Origin: Gastrodia elata
Lineage: Eukaryota > Streptophyta > Magnoliopsida > Asparagales > Orchidaceae
Assembly (NCBI GenBank): GCA_016760335.1
Contig: CM028675.1
Coordinates: 7,006,001 to 7,070,000 of the forward strand
Direction: 5' to 3'
DNA: 64,000 bases
Part shown: in pieces, positions 1 through 11,485 of the stretch
How positions within the stretch are numbered: position 1 is the stretch's first letter
Layout: each line of letters begins with the position of its first letter
Made by a program: the position numbers and the translations under genes
Notes under the pieces: model-generated
Told to the model about the DNA's origin: nothing
What the model saw: the letters and a program-made list of their open reading frames with translations, nothing else
Database searches by the model: none

Positions 1-1250
1 TTCATTAAAGCAAGGGGTAATGAAACGTTGCAATGATTTCATTGAAAATATTAAGCTCCATACCGGTACTTGTTTAAGAAATGAAATTGTAGTTATTAAT
101 TATTATATTGCATTTGCAAGTCAAATACAGAGTACTTTTTGAAAATTAGTTAAAAATTTATCTGTACATCAATTAAAAGGTTAGTAATTTTTCAAATATA
201 AATTGATTATGTTAAAAACTGGTGTCGAAACCACCTTCATCTATGAATAAACTTAGGAGTAGTCTTTTCTTGAAGCTATATTTTCCCTAATACTTGGAAC
301 AAGATTTATTTTTAAGAATTTCCTATCCCATAATTAATTGCCCCTCTTGTTTGCAAGACAACTCTCAACTAAGGCAATTGCTTTATGCTCAAAATGTGTT
401 TGACATTAAATGAATAGTGATTGTGCATGTACAAGTTGGTTGATTGTTAGGTTGATGAAAGTAAACCTAATCAAATCTCTTCCAACATCCCATTCAATTT
501 ATCTTCCATTTTGCCAACATCAAAGGGCATTTAGTTGTAACATCAAAAAAATAGGACTAGCAACATAAGTTATCTCCTCCCAGTTATCACAAGCAGACTG
601 TGAAATATGCAAAAGATTAAATTCTAGCATTTAACATCAACCCATTGATTGGAAGAGTGCTTTCTACACCAATGTAAGTAATTAGTTCAGATGCAAGCAA
701 ATTGACCACTTAGTGTTTAGAGATTCGAACAAGCTTACAGATTCAAAGGCATGGCACAACTACATAATCAAAAATCACAGCCAAACTCATACGGTTAATG
801 TTTATGAGTTTGAATTTGCAGACATGTTTGTAATAATACTAATCCAAATTTAGCTTGGATTGGGGCTTATATCCCAAATGGAAGGATTGACATTTAGTTT
901 TACAACCTCCAAAAATCCCAGATGTCGAGTCTTATAATCCTGTCCTCTAATAGGCAATGTGTCCATGATAGGTGTGTGTTTTATTTTTAAGTCAAAGTAT
1001 TATAATCATAAGATTTAGTATGAATTAAAGTATCATGCACAAAGACCCAACAGGACCTTTACATCAGCTAAATGGTCAAAACTACACATTTAATTAAAAT
1101 ATAGAAGCTCGCTAGGACCAAACAAACAAATATTAAAATAACAATATATTAAATATTAAGCTCTAATGGAAGTTCATATTGGGTAATAGCCTTTGGGCTA
1201 ATTTTTTAACTAATATATATTGTAAGGGGATACATCCATTTCAAGTTAAG
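1..1250. other. Intronic DNA without recognisable features (NHX intron 3)
   Basis: AT-rich sequence. I see no coding similarity, tandem repeat or element end here. It lies inside intron 3 of the minus-strand NHX gene, whose exon 4 must be left of the window. Confidence 0.5.
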
Positions 1251-1254
1251 ATAA

Positions 1255-2620
1255 AAAAAGTGATTCACCTATATGGAAAAGAATCGATATATATAGAAAT
1301 AAAGCTGAGAGCTTAGTAGCTTGGAATATTGGAGATGGAAAGGTATTTTTTTGGTACAATTGCCAGTTAGGAGGTAAGACTGGCTTTTTTTTTCCTCAAG
1401 CAAGGTATACTTCCTGCAAAGTTAATGAGTTCTTTTGCGGTTCTGAATGGAAAAGAGAAAAACTTATGAAAATTCTGAATAACAATTGGATATTACTACT
1501 GGCATCCCACTAGACATTAGAAATAAATATTTAATAACCTGAAACATTAATGGGCCTAGTTGTTTCATGTTTAAAAGAGCTTATAACTCTATTAGGAAAA
1601 GAAGTTATCATTTTCCTTTGGGTAATTTGATTTGGCACAAAACTATTAGACCAACAATCTCTTTCTTTTGTTGGAGACTATTTACAATATCATCCAGGTG
1701 GATGAGATGCAATGGCAGAAAGGGTTCAACCTCCCTTCTAGATGTCTATGTTGTCTTGCTAATGTGGAATCTATATCATCTTTTTATTAATGGAGAAAAG
1801 GCTATAGATTTTTTCTAAATTACTTGGTTTCTCCCCTAATTTCTCTTTACCTCTTACACATTTTGTTTGGAATTGGCGGATTTCAGGAACTTTGTAAAAA
1901 AGGGCAGTATGAGAACTATCGTTCCTATGATCGTGTTATGGAGTGTTTGGGAAGAAAAGAATAATTGAAAATATAGAAATTTAAATTCTTATGCAATAAT
2001 CATATGGAATGTTATTTTTACATTAGAAACGCTTTTAAACTGAAGAGCATTAAAGAAAATTGTTTTAAAGGTGATTTGGGATGTATTTCCTTTTTTGGTA
2101 TAACAAAGGCCCTATGCTTCCTAAAGGGTGAGTAGTTAATTGGTTTAAGCCTCCCGTTGGTACTACCATATTAAATGAAGATGGAAGTTTTAAATGTAAG
2201 CTTAATAAAGCAGTAAGAGGTGGAATAACTAGGGATCACAATGGTTATGTTAATTTTGATTTTTTCACTTAAGCTAAAGGCTTCATCTTCTTTTCTAGCT
2301 AAAGTTAAAGCTTTAATTGTCAGGCTCGTTATCTGTAGAAAGAAAAGTATTAATAATATCTAAATTGAATGTGATGCTTTAGTTCTTACTCAGTATCTTC
2401 TGTCTAAGAATAGAGGAGACCGGAAGTCATGTTATGTTTGGAAAAGATTGTATAATCTCCTAAGTAGTTTTTAATAGACCATTTCCTATATTTGGAAAGA
2501 GGCAAACCAAGCACTGACTTTCTGGCTTAATATGGGAGAAATAGATATTCTAGATGCCATAGTTTTGAGTTATGATAATTTCCCCAAAGCAATGAAAGGT
2601 ATATGCATACTTCATATGGC
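1255..2620 (+). mobile_element. Decayed non-LTR retrotransposon (LINE), zf-RVT and RNase H end
   Basis: The 3' half of a plant LINE ORF2 can be followed through many stops and frameshifts. About 1310-1450 reads as AWNIGDGKVFFWYN, the usual segment before the zinc-binding domain. About 1665-1815 has the zf-RVT pattern FCWRLFTI...HLFINGEKA. About 1940-2030 reads LWSVWEEKNN, the W-x-x-W-E-E motif before RNase H. About 2140-2260 reads NEDGSFKCKLNKA then GGITRDHNGYV, and 2360-2390 gives IECDALVL, the core of the plant LINE RNase H domain. About 2490-2550 reads IWKEANQALTFWLNMG, matching the usual REANQxADxLAxxG tail. The order zf-RVT then RNase H and the plus orientation are consistent throughout. 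The RT and endonuclease parts are missing or too decayed to see. It is dead and old, embedded in NHX intron 3. Confidence 0.75.
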
Positions 2621-4235
2621 TCAATTACCATATCCAAGAGACTAATTATTATATTTTGCTTTTACTTTTTGTTATTTTATATTACTGTTTATAGCTCAAA
2701 TCATTGTGTTTATCTTGTTTTCGCTTTATTTCTTGATGTTGTTTATGGGAGGCTATATTCTAGCTATCTACTCCTAAGAATTATGGATAGGTTGTTATTT
2801 TGTTATTGAATGATTTGTTTTGATAAAAATGGTGTTGATGTGGACTTTGATTAGATCAAATGCAGCATTTGTTAATTAGGTTGAGCCTTATGCTAAGTTT
2901 TTTGATACATTTTCTATTAGCTGCCAAAAAGCTGCTATGGATCCCTTCATTTATACTATTTACATGCAATTTGGATATCGTTGTTGAAAAAGATCAGTGA
3001 TTGTATTTGGGGTTCTTATTCTAATGTTACTTAGATTTTGATCCCTGTGTTCATTTTGTGCTTTATAATTTTGTATAATTTGGTATTAGCAGTAAAATTC
3101 CATGTTCTTTGGCTGCTCTTTGAAACCTGTGATGATATCTTAGAATGAGAATTTATAACTAAATATTTGGTTCGTCACAAGAAGCTTCTTAATATGTAAA
3201 AGTAGTAGATTTCCTCTAGAAGGCCTATTTTTTATGCAATTTAAAATGTTTCACCCGATCCTTGATTTTTGATCCAATGGTGGCTCAGTGGTGTGTTGGT
3301 TCCTAGCTTTTTCATGTTTCTTCTAAAAGAAAATTTATACATTCAAACTTTATAAACTCATAAATGATTTACTGGATCCCTGATAAATGTTCTGTAAATC
3401 TGCTTAGTTTTCTAGGTTTGTCTAAGTGACTATATTTCAGTGGTAGCTTTCCCTAGTAATTTTAGTTTTATAATGTTGTCCTAATTTTCAGATTTTGAGA
3501 TTGGGCACTGGTAATATAACCTTTAGTCTACTAGTTTAAGTTGTTCGTTTTAAACTCATTTAAATTCTTAAAGCCAATCTTTCAATAACTGTTATATTTG
3601 ATTTCTAAATGTCAGATGCTACTAAAGTTTGCTTTTCTTCTTCTCAGGACATATGTACATATAGAATGAAGATAAATCAACTCTCCATAATCATATCAGA
3701 AGAAAAGTATAAATGTCTTTAGATCAAAAGCTTGACGTTTTTTAGTTTATTTCTCCTTTTTTGTATTTTTTAATTTATTTGATTTTTTCTTTGCTTGTTT
3801 TTTTCTTTGCTTTGAAGGCCAACCCCTGCAGCTTTATCTACTTTTCTTTTTCCAAAACTCGCATGGTTTGATTACCTTTTGGTCGGGGATAAGCAAGCAC
3901 TTTGAAAGAGAAATTTTAGCCGTTTTATTATAACTTAGCTTAATTGGGATTGAGTAAAGAATAAGGTCTTAGTTTATTTGTCTTTCTATCAAGTACTTCT
4001 TTTGGCCTAAAAGTACTTATTTTGGTCTAAAATATCATTTAGGATTTTCCTAATGATACTTCTTGTGTACTTGTTTCTTTCACTCTGACTTAAACATCCT
4101 TTCTATGCCCTTTTCACCAGTTTTGGTATATTTAGTTTATTTATATAATAAAAAGCTCTCTCCCTAGATGGCTCAACGACTAAGTTAAAAAAAAATGATT
4201 GTAACTTAATATAACACACTAAGATCTCTTAGATC
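2621..4235. other. AT-rich intronic DNA, nothing recognised
   Basis: No domain, element end or ordered repeat recognised. A short plus-strand ORF at 2603-2809 is low-complexity hydrophobic translation of AT-rich DNA and is not supported as a gene. Confidence 0.4.
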
Positions 4236-4239
4236 TATT

Positions 4240-4352
4240 GGAATTTTTTTTGAAATTAGGTGAGCTTCATATATAAAGCAAATGTATGATCATTAGGATT
4301 TAAACTCAACTTGGGATAACAAATCATGAACCTCAACCATTAGGCTACGACA
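4240..4352 (-). mobile_element. tRNA-derived SINE (degenerate)
   Basis: Read on the minus strand, 4347-4331 is an A-box-like TAGCCTAATGGTTGAGG. This is followed after about 24 bases by a B-box-like AGTTTAAATCC (4307-4297), and the body ends in AAGCTCACCTAATTTC and an A-rich tract near 4240. The promoter spacing, and the shared middle segment (TTCATGATTTGTTATCCCA here, CTCAGGATTTATTATCCCA at 42471), tie it to the tRNA-like units at 42436-42720. The body segment after the B box recurs at 22415-22470. There is no cloverleaf with a paired acceptor stem, so it is a SINE and not a tRNA gene. Confidence 0.55.
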
Positions 4353-4781
4353 TCAATCACATCTATTAAATTAATACAACTAGTAATTAAATTATAATAG
4401 TGTGATTCATTGTCATTGGGATCCCTTGAATTGACAGGAAATCAAAATTACTAAGGCCCTTCGCCCATTCGCTAAATCAACTAAGTTAATATCATTTACT
4501 TTCATTTTATGCACTTTTAATTTCCACCAATTTTTGCATACTTCTTTCATGGATTGCCACTATATTGAAATTATTGGCACTTGTGTGCACGTGGAAATTT
4601 ACAAGAGAAGACAAATGTTTATCAACTTAACAATCCAGAAGCTACTTGCACAAATAATGTTTCATTGAATGAAATTCAATTCACATAATTTATATTATTT
4701 TTGTAAATAAATAAAGAGCATAATATGATGCAACGAATCAATTTCATTCATTTTTAAGACAATAAAAATAATAATAGTATA

Positions 4782-4913
<132 letters not shown>

Positions 4914-5939
4914 CGTTATTATTATGGTTAATATTATGATCATTATTATTATTATTGTTATTAATATTAAAAACATATATTGTTATTAGAATGCCTTCCA
5001 AATCCCATGTATTTACATATTTCATGCTCAAATTTTAATATTTACAAAATTGAAGCCTAAATGTGCTCTACGAAAGTCTAGTTCATTTGTAATGATTTAA
5101 AAGTCTTAAGCATACAATAAACTCCTTTTCTTAAAAACTGACAATTTACCAATTATCAATCCACTAATAATTTATTAAAAAGATTTTAAAATTCATAAGC
5201 TAATTAATCAAATTAAGTATTTATTTAACATTTATTTAATTAAGGAATTCAAAAATAAATTCAATTTTATATTTTGATCTATAAGTAAATTTTAAAATAA
5301 AGCTATCATTTGAAAACCGAACAAAATGACATTTTGATTTTTGGGTGATTATTGACATAATTTTGGCAACATTATGGTGACTAGTTTATGCCAATAATTG
5401 ATTCTCCTTAGACTCGAATCAAACAATAGCAGAGGTAGGGTGTGAAGGCCCCGAAGTCGGTTCAGTGAAAATCGTTCTGACATCGGGTGTTCACTTACCG
5501 TAGGATCATATTGAGTAACTTGAGAGAAAATGGCATACACATACAAAAGCCAAAAAGATAACATTCATTTATTTCAATGTTCACACTACAAGGTCTTTTC
5601 AACAATCCTCGTACAAAAGTGAAAAAAAAAAAAGAAGTTAAAAGATAAACAAGCAAAAATAAATAGCGTCGTAGATCTATCGGCAGATGAATGCTTTAAG
5701 CATTATGGTTCTTGCGCGTATTCCCCTATGAGCACTTGACATGGTATTGTACAGAAAATAATACCAGGATTTGAATTCCGAGTAATTAGAGAATACTCTA
5801 AGTACTACAGTACATAATAACATTTATATTTTAAAAGATGTGATTAGCGAAAGTAAGGCGAAAATAAAATGCAATAGAAAATAAGGTAATAGCACGAAAT
5901 AAACAATTCCCTGCAACAAATATTATTTATCAAATAAAA

Positions 5940-6071
5940 ATTACTGATGTCATTTTACAGTAATCAACCCTGAATGTTACCGATGTCATTTTTCAGTAAC
6001 AACCTCGAATGTTATTGATATCATTTTTCAATAACAACCACGAATATTGTTAATATCATTTTTTCAGCAAC
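5940..6071 (-). repeat. Tandem hairpin array in LTR composite, left arm
   Basis: Four units of about 34-37 bp. Each has a 7-8 bp inverted repeat around a 10-12 nt loop containing TGTCATTTT or TATCATTTT. The stem pairs by unit are ATTACTG/CAGTAAT, GTTACCG/CAGTAAC, GTTATTG/CAATAAC and ATTGTTA/CAGCAAC. Paired arms change together in units 1 and 3; units 2 and 4 have wobble or mismatched pairs. Confidence 0.85.
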
Positions 6072-6874
6072 AACCCTGAAAAAAAAAAGATATTGGTTTC
6101 TAACAACCAACCAAGCATTAATGTTACTGATGTCATTTACCTTTGTTCTTTAAGTTCAGAAGTTCAATAGTTCGGATGAGTGACAGTTCGCTCAATTTGC
6201 ATTTTGGATATCTTAAGTTAGCTTTTTAATCCAATATTTTAGAAGTCAATTTCATCTTTACTTTCATTCTGTTCTTCTTCCATTTTTAAGATTGAAGTTT
6301 GATTTATTTAAGCTGTTATATTCATTAAGACGTTATGATTATGATAATAATAATGTACTATAAAAAAGTCAGAATAAAAATGACAAATAGGAAATAATAG
6401 ACATTTATAACATTTGAATTGTTCTCATTATTAATTAATGAGAATAATATTAATGTGAATGACTAATTATTAATTTGATAGTTATAAAAAAAGAGTAACA
6501 AGATTTAGAGAAATGCTCCACCCATTTTCTTCCTTTCCAACTGTTTTTACCTTAGGATTAGGCCGACGAAAAACGGAGGGGAGCCGAAACGGGGTGGCCG
6601 AAGATTGGCCGAAGGTTGGCCGAGGTGGCAGCAGCGAGAGGCTTGGCTAGCATCGGCTACTGAATGGTCGGCGGCTTGCTGGCTAGCTGGAAGGGGCTGT
6701 CGCTGGCTGTCGGAGGCTGTTAGGGCTGAGGAGGAGCTGGCCACTTGCTGGGAGCTGGCTGGGAGAAGGCTATCGCTGGCTGCCGGAGGCTGGTAGGGCT
6801 GAGGAGGAGCTGGCCAGCTGCTGGAAGGAGATGGAGGCTGCTGTGGGTGAAGAATGAGAGGGCAGGGGGAGCTT

Positions 6875-6892
6875 TAAATAGGCGCAGGAGTG
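6875..6892 (-). promoter_or_regulatory. TATA-like element of the left LTR arm (outward, minus)
   Basis: Minus-strand reading gives CCTATTTAAAGCTCC, at the same place as the TATA box of the other family members (CTCTATAAA or CTCTATTAA before a C/T-rich leader). It would fire leftward, away from the centre of the palindrome. Functionality is inferred from position only. Confidence 0.35.
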
Positions 6893-7267
6893 CGCCGTTT
6901 TAGCGTCATAATGGCGCTTGGCATGCGCCAGAACCTCCTGGCGTGGAAGCTTCTTCCGCCTAGAGGCGGAAGGAAGGGGTGGTCGGCAAAGAGGGCCGAA
7001 TAACCTGCGCCAAAATCGGCGCAGGTAGCAAGCCAAGCGGATCTTTCCGCCTTTGCAGGCTCTGCGAGTCGGATTGGCCGAAGGGTGGGGGGGATCGAGC
7101 GAACAGGGGAAGAACAGGGGAAGTTCGTGCTTTATAATATAACTGTATTGAAAGAGTAACGACAGAGCCTGCAGGCGAAAACTTCCGCGTGCCATGGAGG
7201 GCCCGCCTGCGCCGTTTTTGGCGCAGGAGTCGGTCGGCTCCCCCAGCCGACCCCCCCAGCCCATCTT

Positions 7268-7283
7268 CCTCTATAAAAAGCCA
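7268..7283 (+). promoter_or_regulatory. TATA box of the right LTR arm (outward, plus)
   Basis: CCTCTATAAAAAGCC followed by a pyrimidine-rich leader with CACACACAGCACAGC. The same arrangement occurs at 34657 (TATTAAAA), 24762-24775 (CTATTAATA) and 32637-32620 on the minus strand (CTCTATAAATAG). It is the presumed core promoter of this LTR copy, firing rightward. Confidence 0.5.
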
Positions 7284-8181
7284 TCCCCTCCCCTCTCCTC
7301 CCCACACACAGCACAGCTCCTCCTCAACAACTCTAGCCTCCCTCCTTCCAGCATCCTCCGGCAGCCTCCGATAGCTGCCGACAGCTAGCGACAGCCAGCC
7401 TCTCTCCTACCAGCAGCCTCCAACAGCCAACGACAGCCAGCCTCCTTCCTTCCAGCATCCTCTGGCAGCCTCCGATAGCCGCCGACAGCCATCCTCTCTC
7501 CTTCCAGCAGCCTCCGACAGCCAGCAACAGCCAGCCAGCAAGCCATCAACCACTCAATAGCCACTGCTAGCTAGCCTCTTGTCGCGGCCACCTCGGCCAG
7601 CCATGCAGCCCCCATTTCGACCTCTGTTTCTTTTTCAGCAATCCAAATTAAGGTATGAGGGTTGGAAATGGAGGAAATTGAAGAGAACACTTTCTTGCTA
7701 ATCTTATATACATTATACAAAATTACATTCAGTCATTCGCATTTTGATCATCCTCATTAATTAATAATGAAAACAATTCAAAATTCCATAAAATGACTAC
7801 TATTTCCATTTAAAGTATTCTTTTCATTTCTATCGTTACTCTTTCAATACAGTTATATTATAAAGCACGGACTTAAACCATTATAAGGGAAAAGGACAAA
7901 ATAGAAAAGAAGAATATAAAAAAATAATCATCAAATATCACATCACTTTTAAAAAGAGACTAATTTAAAAAAATGTCGGAGACCTAAATGCAGATTGAGC
8001 GAACTGTCACTCATCCGATCTTTTGAACTTCTGAACTTCTGAACTTAAGGAACAAAGGTACCCAGTACATGATGAATATTACATTTTGCACTTTTACTGC
8101 TGCTTAGCTTATTTGCTTTGAGCCAATTTCAATTTGAAGCTTGGTTGGTTGTACGGAACCAACGTGATAACATTCGGGGTT

Positions 8182-8453
8182 GTTGCTGGAAAAATGATAT
8201 CAGCAACATTCAGGATTGTTACTGAAAAAATGACATCAGTAACCCTGGGGTTGTTGCTGGAAAAATGACATCAGCAACATTCAAAGTTGTTATTGGAAAA
8301 TGACATCAATAACATTTGGGTTATTATTGAAAAATGACATCAATAACATTCAGTGTTGTTATTGAAAAATGATATCAATAACATTCGGGATTGTTACTAG
8401 AAAATGACATCGATAACATTCGGGGTAGATTACTGAAAAATGACATCAGTAAT
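8182..8453 (+). repeat. Tandem hairpin array in LTR composite, right arm (8 units)
   Basis: Eight units of about 35 bp with the loop GAAAAATGACA or a close variant. Stem arms by unit: GTTGCTG/CAGCAAC, GTTACTG/CAGTAAC, GTTGCTG/CAGCAAC, GTTATTG/CAATAAC, TTATTG/CAATAA, GTTATTG/CAATAAC, GTTACTA/CGATAAC (partly unpaired), ATTACTG/CAGTAAT. Seven of eight units pair perfectly despite five different stem sequences. Confidence 0.9.
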
Positions 8454-8994
8454 CTTTACTTGATAAATAATATTTGTTGCAGGAAATTTTTATTTCGCGC
8501 TATTGCTTTTTTTTCTCTTGCATTTTTTCCGCCTTACTTCCGCTAATCGCATCATTTAAAATGTAAATGTTATTATGTACTGCAGTACTTAGAGTATTCT
8601 CTAATTACTATAAATTCAAATTCCAGTATTATTTTCTGTACAATACCAAGTCAGGTACTCCTAAGGGAATTCACGCAAGAACCATAATGCTTAAAATGAT
8701 TCAACCATCAATAGATCTACGGCACTATTTATTTTTGTTCGTTCATTTTTTCTTATTTTTACTTTTGTACGAGGAATGCTGAAAGGATATTGAAATATTA
8801 TAAATGATATATATTTTTTTGCTTTTATATATGTGTTCTTTTTCTCTCAAATTACTCAATATGATCCTGCGATGATTGGACACCCGATGCCAGAACGGTT
8901 TCCGCTAAACCGGCATCGGGCCTCCACACCAGGGTTCTAATGTCAGCGTCAAAATTTGACATAATTCGCAAAATAACGACTTTGGATCGTTACA

Positions 8995-9394
8995 CAGGGG
9001 AAACTATATGTATATTGAAAAATATGGAGCTAAGAGGTTTTCAATATAAATTTATTAATAGAAATGAAAATCAGTAAAATACCATTTTGCACCTGTGATT
9101 TGAGTAAAGTTTGATCAAAAAATTTCAGCTCTAAAGTGAGTGATAGTGTGAAGGAAAAACCTAATATTTGTATAGGGATGAGATAAAGTTTGGTTTGACC
9201 AAAGCGGGAGTAGAAGCCCCTGATGATTCGTGGGAGTATGAGCATCATGCACGATTGTATAAACAAAAAAATCAAGCAACTGCAAAGCACGGAGTGGTTC
9301 AGCCAAATAAGAGATCGTACACCTTCAATCCATATTTCACTGGAGGGGCATCTTAAGTCGTAGATTGAAGATTATGGACATTATTTAGCATAAG
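8995..9394. other. Short spacer, unrecognised
   Basis: Intronic DNA between the LTR composite and the copia element. A 62-codon plus frame (9168-9356) begins MYRDEIKFGLTKAG and looks more coding-like in composition than its surroundings, but I do not recognise it. It could be a fragment of an unrelated exon or transposon. Confidence 0.3.
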
Positions 9395-9548
9395 TGACAA
9401 AAATACCCCAAAGCTAGGCTATAAAACCTCTTGTACCCTCTATAAATGAATGTAATAAGATCCCTAAGTATCTAAGCTTGCATGCATTTTCTTCTTCTCT
9501 CGAATATATTCTCCTCCTGTTGCCTCTACCTTGTCAGTCTTTCTTTTA
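9395..9548 (+). repeat. Copia 5' LTR
   Basis: 154 bp, starting TGACAAAAATACCCC and ending before the primer-binding site. It contains CTATAAAACCTC (TATA-like, 9419-9430) and AATGTAATAAGATC. The matching 3' LTR has the same length. The LTR end is TA here and not the usual CA. Confidence 0.85.
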
Positions 9549-9562
9549 TGGTATCAGAGCTC
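9549..9562 (+). other. Primer-binding site (tRNA-iMet type)
   Basis: TGGTATCAGAGCTC directly abuts the left LTR. This is the standard plant retrotransposon minus-strand primer site. Confidence 0.85.
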
Positions 9563-9879
9563 CCAAAAGAATTGTCTCTCCCGCTTGGTCTCGTCTGCGA
9601 GCATCTCAAGAGCCTAATCTACTCTCCATCTATTCCAGCGGATAACTCAGCTTGCCAGCAATCTCGTCAATAATCAATCTTCAAGAGCCTCAGCACCTTT
9701 CCTTTAACCTTCGAGAACCTCTCAGCCAAGCCCTCAACCCCTCCAAAAAACCCAAATTTCATCTCGGCTTCTAGATGGTTAACAGAACTTCAAGATTCAC
9801 TTCCATGGAATCAGAAAACAGCCAATCACAAAAATAAGAACTGCCTCCCAATCTAATTCTTGATGCTGACATCAAGAAT

Positions 9880-10730
9880 TTGATCCACTTCACTATAACC
9901 TCTGAAAATTGCATTTTTTGGAGAGCCCAAATCATACAATTGTTCAAAGCAAATGGCCTTCAACACCATCTCACTGGTGCCCCAGCCGCTCCCACCATCA
10001 ACTCCACCGATTGCAATGCCCCCCCCTCCTCACAAGATTCTTACACCACCAATCAAAATTTAATGGCGGCACTATACTCTACCATATCCACCAGCATTCT
10101 ATCCTACGTCCTTCAGGCCACCACTTGCGCCAAAGTTTGGCAGACTCTCGAACAAAGGCTGCAGGCCACAAATTGATCAAGAACAATCCAACTGAAAAAT
10201 CATCTACACAATGTGACAATGGAAGGTAAATCTATGGCTCTATCAAAAATAAAATCCTTAGTCGACGAAATCACTGACTTCCACATCTGCACGGAAGACA
10301 TCATCCTCTACACCCTTAACGGCTTACCCCCACCCTACCAAGCTTTCAAAACTGTCATACGCACTCAACTAAACCCCATCAATCTGGACAATCTATAATC
10401 TCCTCTTCAGCGAAGAAATCGTCATTCTTCAAGATCACCACCAAGAAATGCAGCATCCGGTCTACGCAAAACCACAAATATCACTATTTCAACTACACGG
10501 CCGCGGCAAAGGCCGAATCCACCAAGGAAGCCAAGGACGCGTCATTAACGCCACCCGGGAAAGGAGGCCTAGATCCAACAAAACTAAAAGCCAGATCTAC
10601 AACAAAACGGAATACATTGCCGTCGAATGTTGGCATCTCTTGAATCCAAACTATAACGGACAACCGAAGACAACCCTATACACTCATGCTTCCAGTGACA
10701 ACATCTCAGGGTAGTACCTAAGCTCAAGAG
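9880..10730 (+). pseudogene. Copia gag (broken)
   Basis: Two frames continue one gag protein. 9880-10173 includes SENCIFWRAQIIQLFKANG and ATTCAKVWQTLEQR; 10213-10398 includes ILYTLNGLPPPYQAFKTV. A third piece (about 10580-10660) is the zinc-knuckle region NKTEYIAVECWHLLNPNY, in which the first two Cys and the His of the usual CX2CX4HX4C are replaced, leaving only the last Cys. Stops at 10174 and 10396 separate the pieces. The same gag family occurs in the minus-strand copia at 15023-15950. Confidence 0.8.
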
Positions 10731-11130
10731 CTTCGTCACACATTACACATGACCTCAACAACCTATCTACAGCCGAGCCTTAAAGGGAGGTGATATTGTC
10801 ACTATCAGCAACGAAAACAACATGTAAATAGCCAACACCAGCACCTAAACGCAAATTCATATTCTAAATCAATATAATTTACTTTCCATCAAAAATATCA
10901 CAGCTAACAACTCGTTCTCTATCTCCTTCCATCCCACAGTTTCGATATCAAAGATCTTCATACAAACTAGCTTCTCCATCAAAGCACCAACAATAATGAG
11001 TTATATACACTCCGAGCAAACACCTATCTTCATCGACCAACATTCTCCACACAAGCATCAACAAATTGACCATCTAGCACTAAAGACTTGGTCATGTAAA
11101 CAATCAATCTCCCAAACTCCTAACAAAAGA
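10731..11130 (+). pseudogene. Copia protease region (broken)
   Basis: About 10725-10830 reads ASSHITHDLNNLSTAEP then GGDIVTISN.NNM, the segment just after the catalytic aspartate in copia proteases; the D-S-G active site itself is not clear. The stretch to 11130 keeps the family pattern (NITANNSFSISFHP) with several stops. Confidence 0.6.
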
Positions 11131-11191
11131 AAATAAATGTATTAAATTTTAAGCACAAAATTTTTACTATTATCCATGAATTACGGCTAAA

Positions 11192-11485
11192 ATGCATAAA
11201 TTGCTGTTCAAAAATTCAAATAATCACAATTATGATATTCTTCACCTCATTCATCTGACGTTCTTAAAGGAAGGATGTAGATACTATGTCTCATTCATAG
11301 ACAACACATCTCGCTATTGTTGGCTATTTCTCATGAAAACCAAATCTGAAGTTCACCTCAACTTCAACCACTTTAAGAACCTCGTCGAAAAACAATTCAA
11401 CAAACAAATCAAAATCCTACAAACTGACGGGGGCGGCGAATACCGCGACTCTCACCTCACCTCAAACCTGAATCTACACGGTATT
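11192..11485 (+). pseudogene. Copia integrase core (truncated)
   Basis: 11265-11480 reads GCRYYVSFIDNTSRYCWLF and ILQTDGGGEY, the two aspartate-bearing blocks of the integrase D-D-E core. The third block and C-terminal part are gone: the sequence jumps at about 11480 into the linker before RT. This joint is also the start of a 263-bp tandem duplication. Confidence 0.8.

Larger units (their letters stand above)
5441..8994. mobile_element. Composite inverted LTR structure (3.55 kb near-palindrome) of the TGTAACGACCC family
   Basis: The outer ends are those of one minus-strand LTR. Position 5441 starts TGTGAAGGCCCCG, the reverse complement of the family 3' end, and 8994 ends with the reverse complement of TGTAACGATCCAAAG. 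The flanks TAGGG (5436-5440) and CAGGG (8995-8999) match at 4 of 5 positions, as a decayed target duplication would. Inside are two 3' halves of the LTR in opposite orientation: 5441-7126 (minus) and 7160-8928 (plus, ending CCTCCACA). They are followed by a 64-bp tip of the minus LTR (8931-8994). Matching blocks in the two arms are the terminal box (5441-5520 with 8858-8928), the hairpin array (5940-6071 with 8182-8453), the block CAGTTCGCTCAAT (6186 with 7998), and the CAGCC-rich leader (6560-6840 with 7310-7610). The centre carries an extra inverted scrap (7127-7165 matching 7836-7873) that marks a rearrangement joint. Confidence 0.8.

Noticed and set aside
6547..7527. Several overlapping ORFs of 60-164 codons on both strands
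   Set aside because: GC-rich inverted LTR sequence; no known domain and no conservation between arms.
8182..8453. CRISPR array
   Set aside because: Regular inverted repeats but no unique spacers, and the context is a plant LTR.
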